A DNA stretch of 64,000 bases from Cristatella mucedo (Eukaryota; Bryozoa; Phylactolaemata; Cristatellidae). The stretch covers positions 3,681,001 to 3,745,000 of the forward strand of contig WPIO01000029.1 of NCBI GenBank assembly GCA_009760855.2, read 5' to 3'. Under the pieces are notes generated by a model. It saw nothing but the letters and a program-made list of their open reading frames with translations. It was not told where the DNA came from and did not search any database. Shown here piece by piece: positions 26,101-36,124 of this stretch (position 1 is the first letter of the stretch; each line of letters starts with the position of its first letter). The translations under genes and the position numbers were made by a program.

Positions 26101-29100
26101 TTGCTAGCCCGCATAGAAACTTCTCGCTCCGGCTCGGCTTCTGACACACGACGTGAGTACACTTCGATGAGAAAACCTGCAACGCGTGCGATTCCATGCA
26201 GCTGTGAGCATTGGCAGCAGCGGCCTGCATTGCAGCACATCACAGCATGCACGTGAGATGCTAGCACACTTTCGAAGCCTAGAATTTGCACAAAAATAAA
26301 CGACGAGCATGGCACTCGACTGCAGCACAGTCACAAACGTGTTGGCACGGCCAGCCACGGCTTTGCTGGAAAGGGCCGTGGGTCAGTGTGCAGCAGCTAA
26401 GACGTGAACGGCTCATTCCAGCAGACTAGCACTTCCTATTCTAGATTGCTTGCACTCCATCAAGCAGATGACAGCAGGTTACGGTGCTTGTAATCCGAAA
26501 CGACCGGCGCATCCTAGCACTGTTGCATGCAGTGGCGGCACTCCAAACAGATGTACACATGTTCTACGAGCCCCAAATAGAAAATCAGTAGCTAGCTGTC
26601 TACATAGTGGTCTGGAATGGTAGGTCACAAGCATTGTTTTTCCGGACAAGACACACCTAAATTAACAGATATTAGTTGATTTAACAGCCTCATTTGTGTG
26701 GCAGAAGAGTCATAATGGCTATCACTGCTAATTGCAGTTGGCAATAAAGGATCGCCCACTGCAGAATTCGAACCCACTATTACGATCAAGAAGAGCAAAC
26801 ACCCTACCTTCTGGGCTATTACGGCCCAATCTGAAGCATGCAAAGCTCTCGGTCTAAGGCTGGCATCTTTCTTCTAGTCTACGTGGTGTCACCTTGTCAT
26901 CAATGAATTGGCTAGTCACATCAAGGCATCATAATCACAGAAAAGCCAGAAGGGAGCCATCAGCAAGCTACTAGTGTGCTAATCTCTTTCAAGCGAATCA
27001 AACGACCAACATAACAGCACGTGGATGTACAGAGCTCATCGAGCAAGTTATCAGCCACTGCACCTGCGAATATGTATGCTAATCCAGCTAATAAGTTTGG
27101 TGTTGTTTGCTCAAAGAGCCAGCTCACTTCCTGCAATGGGCAGAGTGCTCATAGCAGGCTGTCAAACATAAACATGGTCGCCAGACGCTGACGACCATGT
27201 TTAGCAGCCTCATATTAGATGCACAGTCTTTTTGCTCAGCATCCTGTCATTTAGCATCTGAACTATTCTGTACCTACACTTCCACCGGCAGGCTGTCATC
27301 ACTTTTTATAAGAAAAAAGCCTTACTAGTGGCAGTCTGGTACGGGCTGGCATATGGTTTTCATTCAAGTTTATTCAGTACACCAAATAATCATTAGACGA
27401 CCACATCAGCTCCACAGTCAAATCTGCCTACTTTCAGCTACATAGCATTGCTAAAATTTGGGCTTGTTTAGATAAGGATACCACGCCCAAGCTGGTCCAT
27501 GCATTCGTGACATCTCGTCTCGACTTTGCAACTCACTGCTTACTGGCCTACCGGCATGTGCGATCAGGCGATTGCAGCTGGTGCAAAACTCTGCAGTTAA
27601 GCTTGTCTGTCGTGAGCGTCGCAGCTGCCATATCGCACCACTTCTCGCCGATCTGCACTGGCTACCAGTCAAGCAAGGGACTGACTTCAAGGTTTTGTCG
27701 ACACTTGTAGGTCACTTCATTCTTTGGCTCCAGCTTATCTCTCAGATCTACTCCCCACCAGGCCAAGCATCGTACCACCCACTTTTCGGAATCCAACAGT
27801 CTACCAATACTTCGTACAAACCTCAAATCCTCTGGAGACTATGCATTTAGTTCGTATGCTTCCAAAGCCTGGAACTCCCTCCCAACCTGCGTCAGAACAT
27901 TCCCTGACCTGACCACATTTAAAAAGAACTTTAAAACACACCTATCTAAGACAGCATTTTGTGGGTCCCTGTGATTCGTCCTTCATGTGCTTATGCGTGC
28001 TGACACTGCGCATGCTGCCGCTAACCACATTTGCATGCTGACCCTGTGCCTGTCACCCCTAACCATGTTATTCATGTTATTTATCAAGCATGATATTACT
28101 CACCATTCAATTGCATTTCCCTTTGCAGCAAATGTAAAGCGCCTAGAAAGAGATTGAGTTCTCTGAGGGCGCTTTATTAAGTGCATTATTATTATTATTA
28201 TAAGATGACAGGCCTCCTCAAGCACGACAAAAGCTATACCATATTTTTTACCTGCTTCCCAAATGTCCTTAGCTAAAATTGGTTGAGCAGCCTGCTTCTT
28301 TCAAGCTCCCATATTAGTCAGCATTCATTCTGGATCACAGGAAAGCACACAGGAAATAACACAGACCTCGACCTTGGGCTAGAGGGCAGTGGGTCATTAA
28401 AGCATTCTGGCCACAATAAAGCATTTTGGGCAAAATAGCGGTGCATTGCTTAAAAACTGGAGTTCGGCAGGTTCTTTTGTAGGCTTCGTAACACCTGAGG
28501 TGTATATCGAGTCGGGAGCCCTTTCTGCTACCTCTTTTAAGGAAAACCGTTCATTTTCATGAATTTTCTTAGCCTCGCTAGCAAAAGAACAAAAGATGGC
28601 TCCGACTGACTTTCCACCATGCTAAACAGTGAAGACTTCACTGCCCAGAATTGGGCACAGCCGAAATCCGCAGGGTGGGTATCAGTTCATAAGTGAACCC
28701 AGTTAATATGCTGAGGATGCTGGGAGCAAACTACTGTAGAAACACAGCCGTAAACACAACGTAAAGAAGCACAGCCAGCACACCATCAGCCGAAGCAAAA
28801 CACACAAGCACACGCAGAGCACTGACCAAGCACTTACACACCGGCTGCTAACAGCTGCCAACTAGTCGCGATGCCAACCAAAGCTCGAGAAAGAATTGCT
28901 GCTCCAATGAGCTACAGCGCTGGAACCGCAATCAGAGCTGCAAATGCGTTTGCCAAACACTTCGCTGGCTTCCCGAAATCTTAGCGGTGGGCAAAATCAC
29001 AAGGCTGCGCATTCGCGGGTTTGCCGGCGATTATCGATCACTGCACAGGCGATATTGACGCTAAACTGACGCTGACGTAAGTCCCGGCCGGCATTCTCGG

Positions 29101-29580
29101 GTGGCGTACCTCGGGGCAGCAACATGCTGAACACCTCGGCAGCAATGTTCAAGAACAGTGCAGTGCCGCACAGCTGAACGATCAATATTGCACAAACGGA
29201 TCAGGGAAACCTATACAATAATAATAATAATAATATATTTGCATAGTGCTCTCAGAGAACTGAATCTCACTCTAGGCACTTTACAGATGCTGCATATAAA
29301 GCATTACCAAATGTTTGGTGGTAACATCCCCAAGCACCAGGCACAGCGGACCCTAGCACGCCACTGATACCCCCACGAAGTGTAAGAGAAGCCAGCTAAT
29401 GGCTGTGTGTACAATCGCTCGCTAAGCAACACGCGAGGTGCGTCCAGATTACCAAATCGTCCAGTACGCAGCCACCAAGGCTCTTGATTTGCTCAGCCAG
29501 AGCTTTTTTCTTCTGCTCATTAAAGCCCGAGAGCATAAAAGCAGGCGGCTGTTTCGGAAGATTCATCGCCGGGGCCAGTT
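22123..29580 (-). CDS. TOPBP1: TopBP1-like BRCT7-BRCT8 exons, partial gene
   Basis: DNA topoisomerase II-binding protein 1 is a multi-BRCT scaffold that recruits and activates ATR at stalled forks. Three - strand exons were placed: 29453-29580, 22534-22783 and 22123-22306. Together they resemble the vertebrate C-terminal BRCT7/8 pair: a GKW helix, WLPEQRYEWG, a basic linker, GAFSGWSVGLLV, then YSRLLRCGGAHVTILKP and LGLTHVFADRSQ. The 22534 exon joins the 22123 exon in frame through a split arginine codon (ag|a). One exon is missing between 29453 and 22783. It should begin in phase 0 and end in phase 1, and should carry the THxVVG...KYLAAxAAG part of BRCT7; I could not place it. The exons encoding BRCT0-6 and the last few residues are also unplaced. 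The family call is strong; completeness and function are uncertain. Confidence 0.85.
22391..22446. repeat. (GA)n microsatellite inside a TOPBP1 intron
   Basis: About 27 units between the BRCT7 and BRCT8 exons, (CT)n on the coding strand, near the acceptor of the BRCT8 exon. Confidence 0.97.
22534..22783 (-). CDS. TOPBP1: TOPBP1 exon: end of BRCT7, linker, start of BRCT8
   Basis: The 250 bp exon runs from the acceptor ctctcgtag at its upper edge to the donor gtgcgt at its lower edge. It begins in phase 1 and ends in phase 2. It reads GKWILTELYITHSRKRSEWL, then PEQRYEWG, a 30-residue Arg/Leu-rich linker, and GAFSGWSVGLLVRDQPRADV. The vertebrate protein has GKW...EEDYEWGSSS, a basic linker and EGAFSGWKV at the same spacing. 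The opposite strand is also open here (22470-22943), but only as a GC-rich shadow. Confidence 0.9.
22960..23175. repeat. impure GA-rich tract
   Basis: GAGA/GACA mixture, with a pure (GA)n core at 23119-23164. Confidence 0.95.
23590..23870 (-). mobile_element. LINE-B 3' end
   Basis: Same 3' UTR as 25755 and 51365 (cttcgtctgtctgttcataa, caaagagagaaggtcggaaa, gtgccatagtcagcagcagg), diverged. It lies in a presumed TOPBP1 intron. Confidence 0.6.
24532..24573. repeat. 21-bp direct duplication
   Basis: actctaccctcttcttttaa(a) occurs twice back to back. Confidence 0.9.
24925..25095. repeat. 80-bp tandem repeat, two copies, each with a G tract
   Basis: cccaagcaaacttgaccaga begins at 24938 and cccaagtaaacttgaccaga at 25018. 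Each is followed by aaatttggcctcggggg and a G run (second copy 12 G). Confidence 0.9.
25755..25985 (-). mobile_element. LINE-B 3' end
   Basis: Starts aatgtaatgtatctccatct on +, the reverse of an (ACATT)n-terminated end, and runs to the C-terminal boundary. A much shorter LINE-B end lies at about 25225-25280 on the same strand. Confidence 0.7.
26672..26828 (-). mobile_element. SINE-1, tRNA-headed, clearest copy
   Basis: The reverse strand begins GGGCCGTAATAGCCCAGAAG with a box A (TAGCCCAGAAGG) and a box B (GGTTCGAATTC) about 40 bp later. It then has GCAGTGGGCGATCC and the shared end GAGGCTGTTAAATCAACTAA. A tRNA-derived SINE is the best reading; this is not a functional tRNA gene, because no acceptor stem closes. 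Confidence 0.7.
27390..28205 (+). mobile_element. LINE-A, 5'-truncated, 815 bp
   Basis: Begins in the region corresponding to LDDHISSTVKSAYFQLHSIA, then LVHAFVTSRLDF, HIAPLLADLHWLPVKQGTDF, the AWNSLP region, the 3' UTR, and the tail at 28133-28205 ending in (TTA)n. The tail hairpin at 28138-28173 (AGCGCC...GGCGCT) is perfect. It lies in the presumed TOPBP1 intron, opposite in orientation to that gene. Confidence 0.85.
29215..29400 (-). mobile_element. LINE-A 3' UTR and tail
   Basis: An (AAT)n run at 29217, then gctctcagagaactgaatct and ctaggcactttacagatgct, with the 3' UTR of the 4325 and 40066 subfamily. It lies about 50 bp from the edge of the TOPBP1 BRCT7 exon. Confidence 0.8.
29453..29580 (-). 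CDS. TOPBP1: TOPBP1 exon: first half of BRCT7
   Basis: The 128 bp exon lies between the acceptor tttgcttgcag and the donor gtaatc. It reads LAPAMNLPKQPPAFMLSGFN, then EQKKKALAEQIKSLGGCVLD. This has the BRCT N-terminal layout: a hydrophobic strand (FMLSGF), a charged helix, then LGG followed by a second strand. It corresponds to the segment before THIVVG in vertebrate TopBP1. A LINE-A tail (29215-29400) lies only about 50 bp downstream in the next intron. The identification rests on about 40 residues plus its fit with the neighbouring exons. Confidence 0.75.
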
Positions 29581-29724
29581 CTGCAAGCAAAGACATGCTG
29601 TGCTGATGTAAAAGGAACGGCTCACGTGACCGTTACCCCAGGTAGGCCTCGTGTTTTGGCTGACACTAATGTAGAACAGATGTCTGAGCTATTTAAAGAT
29701 AATAAATATAATAAAAAATTACAT

Positions 29725-30841
29725 TATTAATACTAAAACATTTTTATAGCACCCAAAGATAACTAAATCTCTTTCTAGGCACTTCACATATGCTGGAAAC
29801 GCATCCATGGCAATTGGTTAGTGAAAACACTCGTAGTATCAGCACCCATAAGAAGAACAAGGACAATTGACACGGTCAGAGCAAATACTGCAAGGAACAG
29901 GAGAGGTTTTAAGTTTCTTTTAAAATGTCATCAAGTCAGGCAAATGTTACCAAGTTCGCTCAGAGTGAGCTCCATGCTTTGAATGCACACAAACTAATGG
30001 CACGGTCTACAATGTATTTGAAGTTCGTTAGAGGCACAACAAGGCTAAACGACTTTAGTCTGAAGTTCTCATCGACCTGCACTGGCTCCCAGTCAAGCAA
30101 CGAGTCGACTTCAAGGTTTTGTCACTCACTTTCGGGTCCCTTCATTCCTTGGCTCCAGCCTACCTTTCAGATCTACTCCCCCACCAGGCTAACCATCGTA
30201 CAACTCGCTTTTCGGAATTTAACTGTTTACCTATATCTTGTACAAACCTCAAATACTTTTGGAGACCGTGCCTTTAGTTCGTATGCTCCCAAAGCTTGGA
30301 ACTCATTCCCGACTTGAGTCACATCTGACTTGACCACATTTAGAAAGAAACTAAAAACACATCTATTTATCACAGCATTTAGTAGGTCCCTGTGATTAGA
30401 GCTTTATGTGCTTATGCGTGCTGACACTGTTGCATGCTGCCACTAACCATACTTGCATGCTGACCCTGTGCATGGCACCCCTAACCATGTTATTCTGGCT
30501 GTTTATTGAGCATGCTACCACTAACTATTCGATCGTGCTTCCTTTGTAGCAAATGTAAAGTACCTAGAAAGAGATTGAGTTCTCTGAGGACGCTATATCA
30601 AATGGATTATATATTATAATTATAGAAGAGTGGGTGGTACGATTCGAAGCCTGGGTATGTTTAAATTCGGATATGTAGGCCGTAGCATGCGAATTAAGTG
30701 AACTTAAAGTGAGAGAGCCTTGCAGTCGATACGTTGCTTGATGGAAACCAGTGAAATTTGATGAGAAGTTGTGTAATGTGGCAACCGTCACGTCAGAAGT
30801 CTGGCTGCAGAGTAGTGCAACAACTGCAAATGTCTTATGCT
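29725..30841 (-). mobile_element. LINE-A interrupted by a second LINE-A
   Basis: The - strand element has its tail at 29735-29790 and 3' UTR and C-terminal codons up to 30068. It resumes at 30625 (gtgggtggtacgattcgaag) and runs to 30841. The break falls between the segments that are continuous at 16700-16745. The gap is filled by the + strand copy at 30069-30622. Confidence 0.75.
30069..30622 (+). mobile_element. LINE-A inserted into another LINE-A
   Basis: Starts at LIDLHWLPVKQ-type codons (30068-30110), runs through the AWNSFPT codons and 3' UTR, and ends with the tail at 30545-30622. It is 5'-truncated and 0.55 kb long. Four bases (gaag) occur at both junctions and could be a very short target duplication. 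Confidence 0.8.
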
Positions 30842-31084
30842 GCGTTTACACGGCAGACTTTCCCGTGGATTTTGGACAGACTTCCCACAGATTTGGGCTA
30901 ATTCTTCATCATACATCCAAAAATTTTAGGGGGAGGAACCAAGTTTGCAGACTTATCAGAAGGAGAATCCGTGTCAAATTTTTGACTCCTTGTTGGTTCA
31001 GCCGACCAATCGAAACCCCGGAGCTCGTTGTAACTGCTTCAGCGTTTTGTACATTGAATACTCCCTGCGTCTGTTTATCAAATC

Positions 31085-31355
31085 CACCAACAGATTCGTC
31101 TTTTATGTGCTTATGCGTGCTGACACTGTGCATGCTGCCACTAACCAAACTTGCATGCTGACCCTGTGTATGTCACCCCTAACCATAAATATAATTCATT
31201 TAATTCATGTCATTCTTGTTGTTTATTTAGCACGCTACCACTAACCATTCGATCGTGCTTCCTTTGCAACAACTGTAAAGCGCCTAGAAATAAATTGAGT
31301 TATTTGAGGGTGCTATATGAAATGTACTATTATTATTATTATTATTATTACTATT
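31085..31355 (+). mobile_element. LINE-A 3' UTR and tail
   Basis: 3' UTR from about 31095 (atgtgcttatgcgtgctgac), tail at 31270-31320, then (ATT)n. The tail hairpin carries unusual paired changes (agaaataaattgagttattt). Confidence 0.8.
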
Positions 31356-31764
31356 AACAAACCCGTAACGGTGCACATTACATGGTACTGCTCCTTTTCC
31401 AAAAAAGCTTTTTAAAATGCCTATCTTCCTTTTATTTACATTATTCTAATACTACTCTACAATGATGACTGCAGCAACGAACTCAACTTCTGCCGGCGTT
31501 GGCTTGGCGTCTTTCCGCGGAAACCCTCTTTCACATCAGCCTCCCGGATTAGAGCCTACGAAGCAGCTACGTCTCGCCAACAGTCGAAAGGCAGTAATAT
31601 CAGACATTGGCTACAAAACGCTGATCTTAGAAGGAGGCTCTAGCAGACGAGCAATTCTTTTTAGGTCTCACGAACAAACTAACAGCATACTTAACGACCT
31701 TAAGCATACTTAACGGCCTTATTATATACCGACATACTTAATGAAAGCTCTTGATAGTGTTTGG

Positions 31765-32005
31765 CAATCACATCGGCAAAAGGTAGAGTATACTATGTTA
31801 AGAAAAGTGGACTAAGAAAAAACCCTTGAGGTACCGCATAATTCAGCGACTCCTCGAATGATTTCTTTTCCATTCATATAATTACTCCAGAGCCTCCCGA
31901 TAAAATTAGACTTAAACCATTGTAGTGCAGTGCCAGTGATTCCCAGGGGAGATGAGAGGTGCTCCTGAAAGAATTGCTGATCGATAGTATCAAATGCTGC
32001 CGACG
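31765..32005 (-). mobile_element. LINE-A RT fragment without tail
   Basis: The reverse strand carries the segment that runs from ALQWL-like codons to the LADVIA region (cacatcggcaaaaggtagag is the complement of the LPLADV codons). Neither the C terminus nor the tail is present, so a later deletion probably removed them. Confidence 0.65.
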
Positions 32006-32077
32006 GCTAGTGTTAAAACGTAAATGAACACCTTCATGCAAAGAAGTGCGGCTGGAAACTTTTGGGACTTGCATGCA

Positions 32078-32092
32078 TCTCTTTTTCTCTCT

Positions 32093-32139
<47 letters not shown>

Positions 32140-32145
32140 TCTCCC
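32078..32145. repeat. (CT)n tract
   Basis: CT-rich with a pure core at about 32098-32130. It lies just beyond the LINE-A RT fragment. Confidence 0.95.
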
Positions 32146-32159
32146 TTTCTTTTGAACTC

Positions 32160-33374
32160 TTCTTTCACATTTGTTCTCTCGCTCACACATGTTGTGAGTG
32201 CGCTAGCCGAAATGAATAATAACGCGGGTAATTAATCTTGCATACAAGCAGAGCAGCAGCTATTTGCTTCGCTCCAGCATAGATAAACCAGGACAGTTCT
32301 GATATTGAAGAACGGTTAATTCACCCTTCTAAATTTCCCCAGAGGACCGAATCTAAACGCGAAAACAGCCGACAGCAGACAAATCGTACCAGATACACGC
32401 GTGGGAGGCCGAACCTCAAATTTTACACATTATAGATGGACGAACAGAGATTAAATCCCTGTGTGCGAATAATACGCAGGGGAGCAGAAACCATTCAACT
32501 TCTCCACCTCTCGGCTTACACTCAACAAAATAGGTGGGAGGGATAGAATTAAGCAAAATGCATATATTTATGGGTAGGAAAATGATCTAGTTCTACTTGC
32601 ATCCATTCTCTCAAGGTGGCAGCAAACGATTCGCATAAAAGTATATGCTTTCGTGGCTATTGCTCCCTAATACGGGGCCGAATAAAAAACCGATGGCCGA
32701 CTAACAAATTCGCTGCTACAGCTTGCAGTGGCGAAGGGTATACTAACCAAATCGGTATAATCCTGCAGACGAAATAACTCGATCGAGCGTAGGGGCTACA
32801 CGAGCGACTGTTATGCGGGATGGGGTTACGAACCAAGCCACCACCAGGGAAGCTCCGCAATTCGGCGGGTCGCATGCTAGGTGAGGTTCAAATGGACTCG
32901 CTGGTTTTTAAGAGGGGTGTGAGGGTCAAAGGTTATGGGGTGGGTGGGCGTAGGCTATCGAGTCGCACTTCTGTAAGCGTCGTCGAATACCAGTTCTTGT
33001 TGTCGCCTAACCAGCTTCAATATCCTCTTCAGCAGCGGCGATTCGCACGGACGGTTTCTATGCTTGGTAATAGGAACCGAATATTTACTGGTTGGATTAT
33101 TTAGGGCTCTGTCACGTCTTCGGAATCAGTGACGCATTAGCAAATCAGGGAGAGTCGCTGTGCTAACCACAACCAATCCTTAAGTGAATCAAATACTTCC
33201 TTCTCCACAGGTGCACATTAAAGTTTCCAACTTGCATGAGTGTCTCACAGTATTTCCCAAATTAACTGGTGTGAAAACTTAAAATTCTAAACGCAAAATA
33301 GCAGCCGTGAACACTTGAGGGGCTTTAGCAGCCCTGGCCCTAGCCTATCGGCGACGTGTTTGCACTTCACGTCG
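32160..33374. other. unassigned DNA
   Basis: Open on both strands near 32657-33104 (72 and 94 codons), with no motif seen. Confidence 0.4.
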
Positions 33375-34345
33375 CTGCATCTCCGCTTGTAACACCACCA
33401 AGCCACAAAGATTATGTGTGTTACGCAGGAGAGTTTTGTATAGCGCACTCACACCCTAAGCGGCTTTAGGTACGCAATCGGTAACCAACAGACTTCATCT
33501 CACATGAGAAAGACAAAGTGGGGAGCATAGCAGAGTCAGGAGAGCAGTTGAGATAGTGAGTAGCATGGAAGTAGTAGCTCAGGAAGGCTGGAAAAGATGT
33601 GCCATAGTCGGCAGCAGAAGAATAGCTTTCGTTGCGGAGGAATAATAAAAGTGAGCTCCACAATCCAGGACCTGAGAGCAAAAGCTATTGACGCCAACGG
33701 TCTTTAAGCAGAGGAATGGAATGGCTAATTTATTTTCCATATAGGATTTGAAGGCAAAAGGAGGGTGAAACTGGTGTAGCAGTTCAGCCAGTTATGAAAG
33801 AACCAATCAGTGGTGGGCCTTGTGGGTCAGCGTAAGGACTTCGCTCTGTATCCATGGGTCAACTGGCAGCCATCCTAGCTCTTTAGAAAAGGAGACGAAT
33901 GGTCAAACCGCTAGGATTTGTAAACTAGCTTTGCAGCCATATTCATTGCCAGCTGAAGTGGCCCTAGTGGCTTTTTGCGGTAGCCCAGCCAAAAGCGAAT
34001 AACAATAATCTGGCAGAGACAGAACTACAGAATTAGTTAAATTGTTTGCAAGTCACCGTGAACGGCAATTACTAATCTTACGTGTGAATCTAACGTGATG
34101 GCTTGCTGTGGAAGCAGTCTTTTTGACGACGGTTTCAATATTTATGTGACAGTAGAAGACGACGCCTGAATTCCGAGCATAATGTGATGGTCGCATGACA
34201 GGATTCCTATAATGAGAGTTAAGCCTTCTAGTCCAGCCACACGGATGGGTTGTCCTACAAGTAGCAGTTCCGTTTTATCGTCGTTTAGTTTAAGGAAATT
34301 TGCTGCTCATCCAGGATCGAATGTCTGCAAAGCAAGCATTCATTT
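33375..34345 (-). mobile_element. LINE-B, about 970 bp
   Basis: Reverse strand traces from FPKLNDDKTELLLVGQP (about 34300) to LWSSLLLFLRNESYSSAADY (about 33650) and the 3' UTR ending at 33379. It is the longest LINE-B piece in reverse orientation. Confidence 0.7.
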
Positions 34346-34384
34346 TATCAGTCGATGCAGCAGAATTTGACAGCTTAAGTGATA

Positions 34385-34535
34385 CAAGCAGAATCCGACG
34401 GTTTAAACGACAGATATATCCGGTCGCTGTGTTCGAGTCTTGCAGTGGTAATTCATGACCCCACACAAAGAGTGCTAGCCGCTGAGGCTCGGGTGCCGCT
34501 CTGTAAATGACGCTGTTGAATCAGCCAATCTATAC
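34385..34535 (+). mobile_element. SINE-1 copy
   Basis: Box B region ctgtgttcgagtcttgcagt, then the body, then gacgctgttgaatcagccaa. The head is diverged. Confidence 0.55.
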
Positions 34536-34768
34536 GTTGCTTATGCGGCCGCAATGCTTTATTAAGGCAACCACGAGCGCAACGCAGCTGAATGGGAGGA
34601 TCGCTAGCCGAATTGCTGCGATTAGTGTATGTTACGTCACGCCCACTTACCCGGTAGTAGAGCTGATTTTAAAAGCCGAAGGACTCAAGAAAGGCTTTAA
34701 TTGTCTCTCTCAAGAGACAGACTTAGAGCTGCAGCTCTCAACGAGTGCATGCGTAACGCTTCTCTTAC

Positions 34769-35025
34769 TTCCCTCTGCTGCTCCGTAGGCTGCTCGAGAC
34801 ATGCAGCCCGAGTCCGCCAGCCGGCCGAAGGCGCGCTGCCAGTCAAAAAGGCTCTCCCATCCCCCTCTGAAAAAATTAGCGTTACTAATTTTCTGAAAGC
34901 CTTATGCTCTGCGTCGAAGGCATGGCGCCTGGAAGCTTTCTTACGTCCATCTGTCGAGATATTTCTCTCCTCATCCGGAGAGCCTGACGTCTCGCCTCGA
35001 AGGCTCGCCGCAAAGACAAGTTTTC
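34769..35025 (-). CDS. possible coding exons in a GC-rich stretch, identity unknown
   Basis: On the - strand, a plausible exon (34769-34866) lies between the acceptor taattttttcag and the donor gtaaga. It has 32 open codons, including GDGRAFLTGSAPSAGWRTRA. Just upstream, a stretch ending at 34945 before another gtaaga donor reads SLRGETSGSPDEERNISTDG; its phase is compatible with the first exon across a 78 bp intron. It could be the Ser/Arg-rich linker before BRCT7 of TOPBP1, which is poorly conserved. The + strand is also open here for 148 codons, so strand choice rests on splice signals only. Confidence 0.25.
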
Positions 35026-35194
35026 ATGTAGCCCCGTCTACACTTCGCACCGCCTCCACGCTTCTTAACCGTTCGAAAAAAGTGGGTGGGCGCATTCTTT
35101 TTAGGGGCTTCGGCGCCGCTCCGCAACCGTCTTCAGTATTGCCCTAAACGAAGTCGCTATCTCCCTTTTTGATAGCCTGAGGCTTTGCGACAAT

Positions 35195-35405
35195 GCACCA
35201 ATATGGGCTTATGCGTGCTGACACTGCGTCTGCTGCAATTAGCCATATCTACATGTTGACCCTGTGCACGTCACATCTACGAATGTCGTGCTTGATGACA
35301 TCGCGAATGTTACAGTAATCATTTGGTCATGCTTTACTGCATATGTAAACTGCCTAGAAAGATATTTAGTTCTCTGAGGGCACTTTACAAATGTATCATT
35401 ATTCT
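35195..35405 (+). mobile_element. LINE-A 3' UTR and tail
   Basis: Includes gggcttatgcgtgctgacac and the tail at 35343-35405 (aactgcctagaaagatattt...gagggcacttt). It is diverged from the consensus by several bases. Confidence 0.75.
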
Positions 35406-35707
35406 TATTAAAGGCACACCGCCTGGCAGCCTTCCTATATTGCCTCAAGCGAATGAGCCCATTAGTCTCTGTAAAATAGTATCGCTACGCTAACAAAAAT
35501 TAAAAACCCTGTGGTAAGTGGCTAAAAAAATATCCAAAAATGAACAAAAATAAAAAACCCTGGGTTTGTGCCCACCGAAAGCCCGTGATCCCTGCTTTTT
35601 TAGTCCCATCTTAAATAGGGGCGTATATAACTGCCGCTCTGCAAACAGATGACCTCTCCCAGGACCCTCGATACCACAGAGAAGGGGACCCGGCTTTGCC
35701 ATTGGGC

Positions 35708-35725
35708 GGGGGGGGGGGGGGGGGG
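35708..35725. repeat. poly-G tract of 18
   Basis: The longest of ten G runs of eight or more on + (others at 11763, 11902, 12761, 13126, 19965, 21972, 23866, 25053, 59519); one C run is at 24127. Confidence 0.95.
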
Positions 35726-36124
35726 AGCTCAAGGGGATGCAGGCGAGCGGCTATTCGTTTCGCTCAAGAGGTGAGTGGGAGCGTTACAGCCCCTACTAGC
35801 CCTCTGCCTATGGGCTTACGGTCACTAACGATATCGTGCAGTATCCCCAGTAAAGAAAGTGCTTTTTCGTTTGAGATTATACATTTGATCCTATGGGTAG
35901 TGGATCATAGAAGAGTTTAGGCAATTGTGCTCACTCTGCTTTAGAGAGCCCTACACCAAAAAAAACACCAAAAAACTTCGCTCCTCATCGCAGTACTAGA
36001 TCTTCGCCGACGGGGGATTAAGGCCGGCGAAGCTCGCGCCTCGAAGCTTGGCTAAGGATTCGCAGACGCTGCCTAGATTCACCCAGGCTGGCCGACAGTA
36101 GCCGAACAGGTCAGCTATAAAGAG

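Larger units (their letters stand above)
24140..26671. other. presumed TOPBP1 intron, mostly unassigned
   Basis: Contains the two short duplications, LINE-B ends and a + strand RT-like trace at 25285-25350 (QGFDSVPRWLLRMG) too short to classify. The missing TOPBP1 exon should lie between 22784 and 29452, but I did not find it. Confidence 0.4.

Noticed and set aside
26980-27090. Possible missing BRCT7 exon on - (CTSTCCYVGRLIRLKE)
   Set aside because: It resembles the THxVVGxxxR pattern only loosely, lacks the buried histidine, and has no GT donor in the needed phase before a stop codon.
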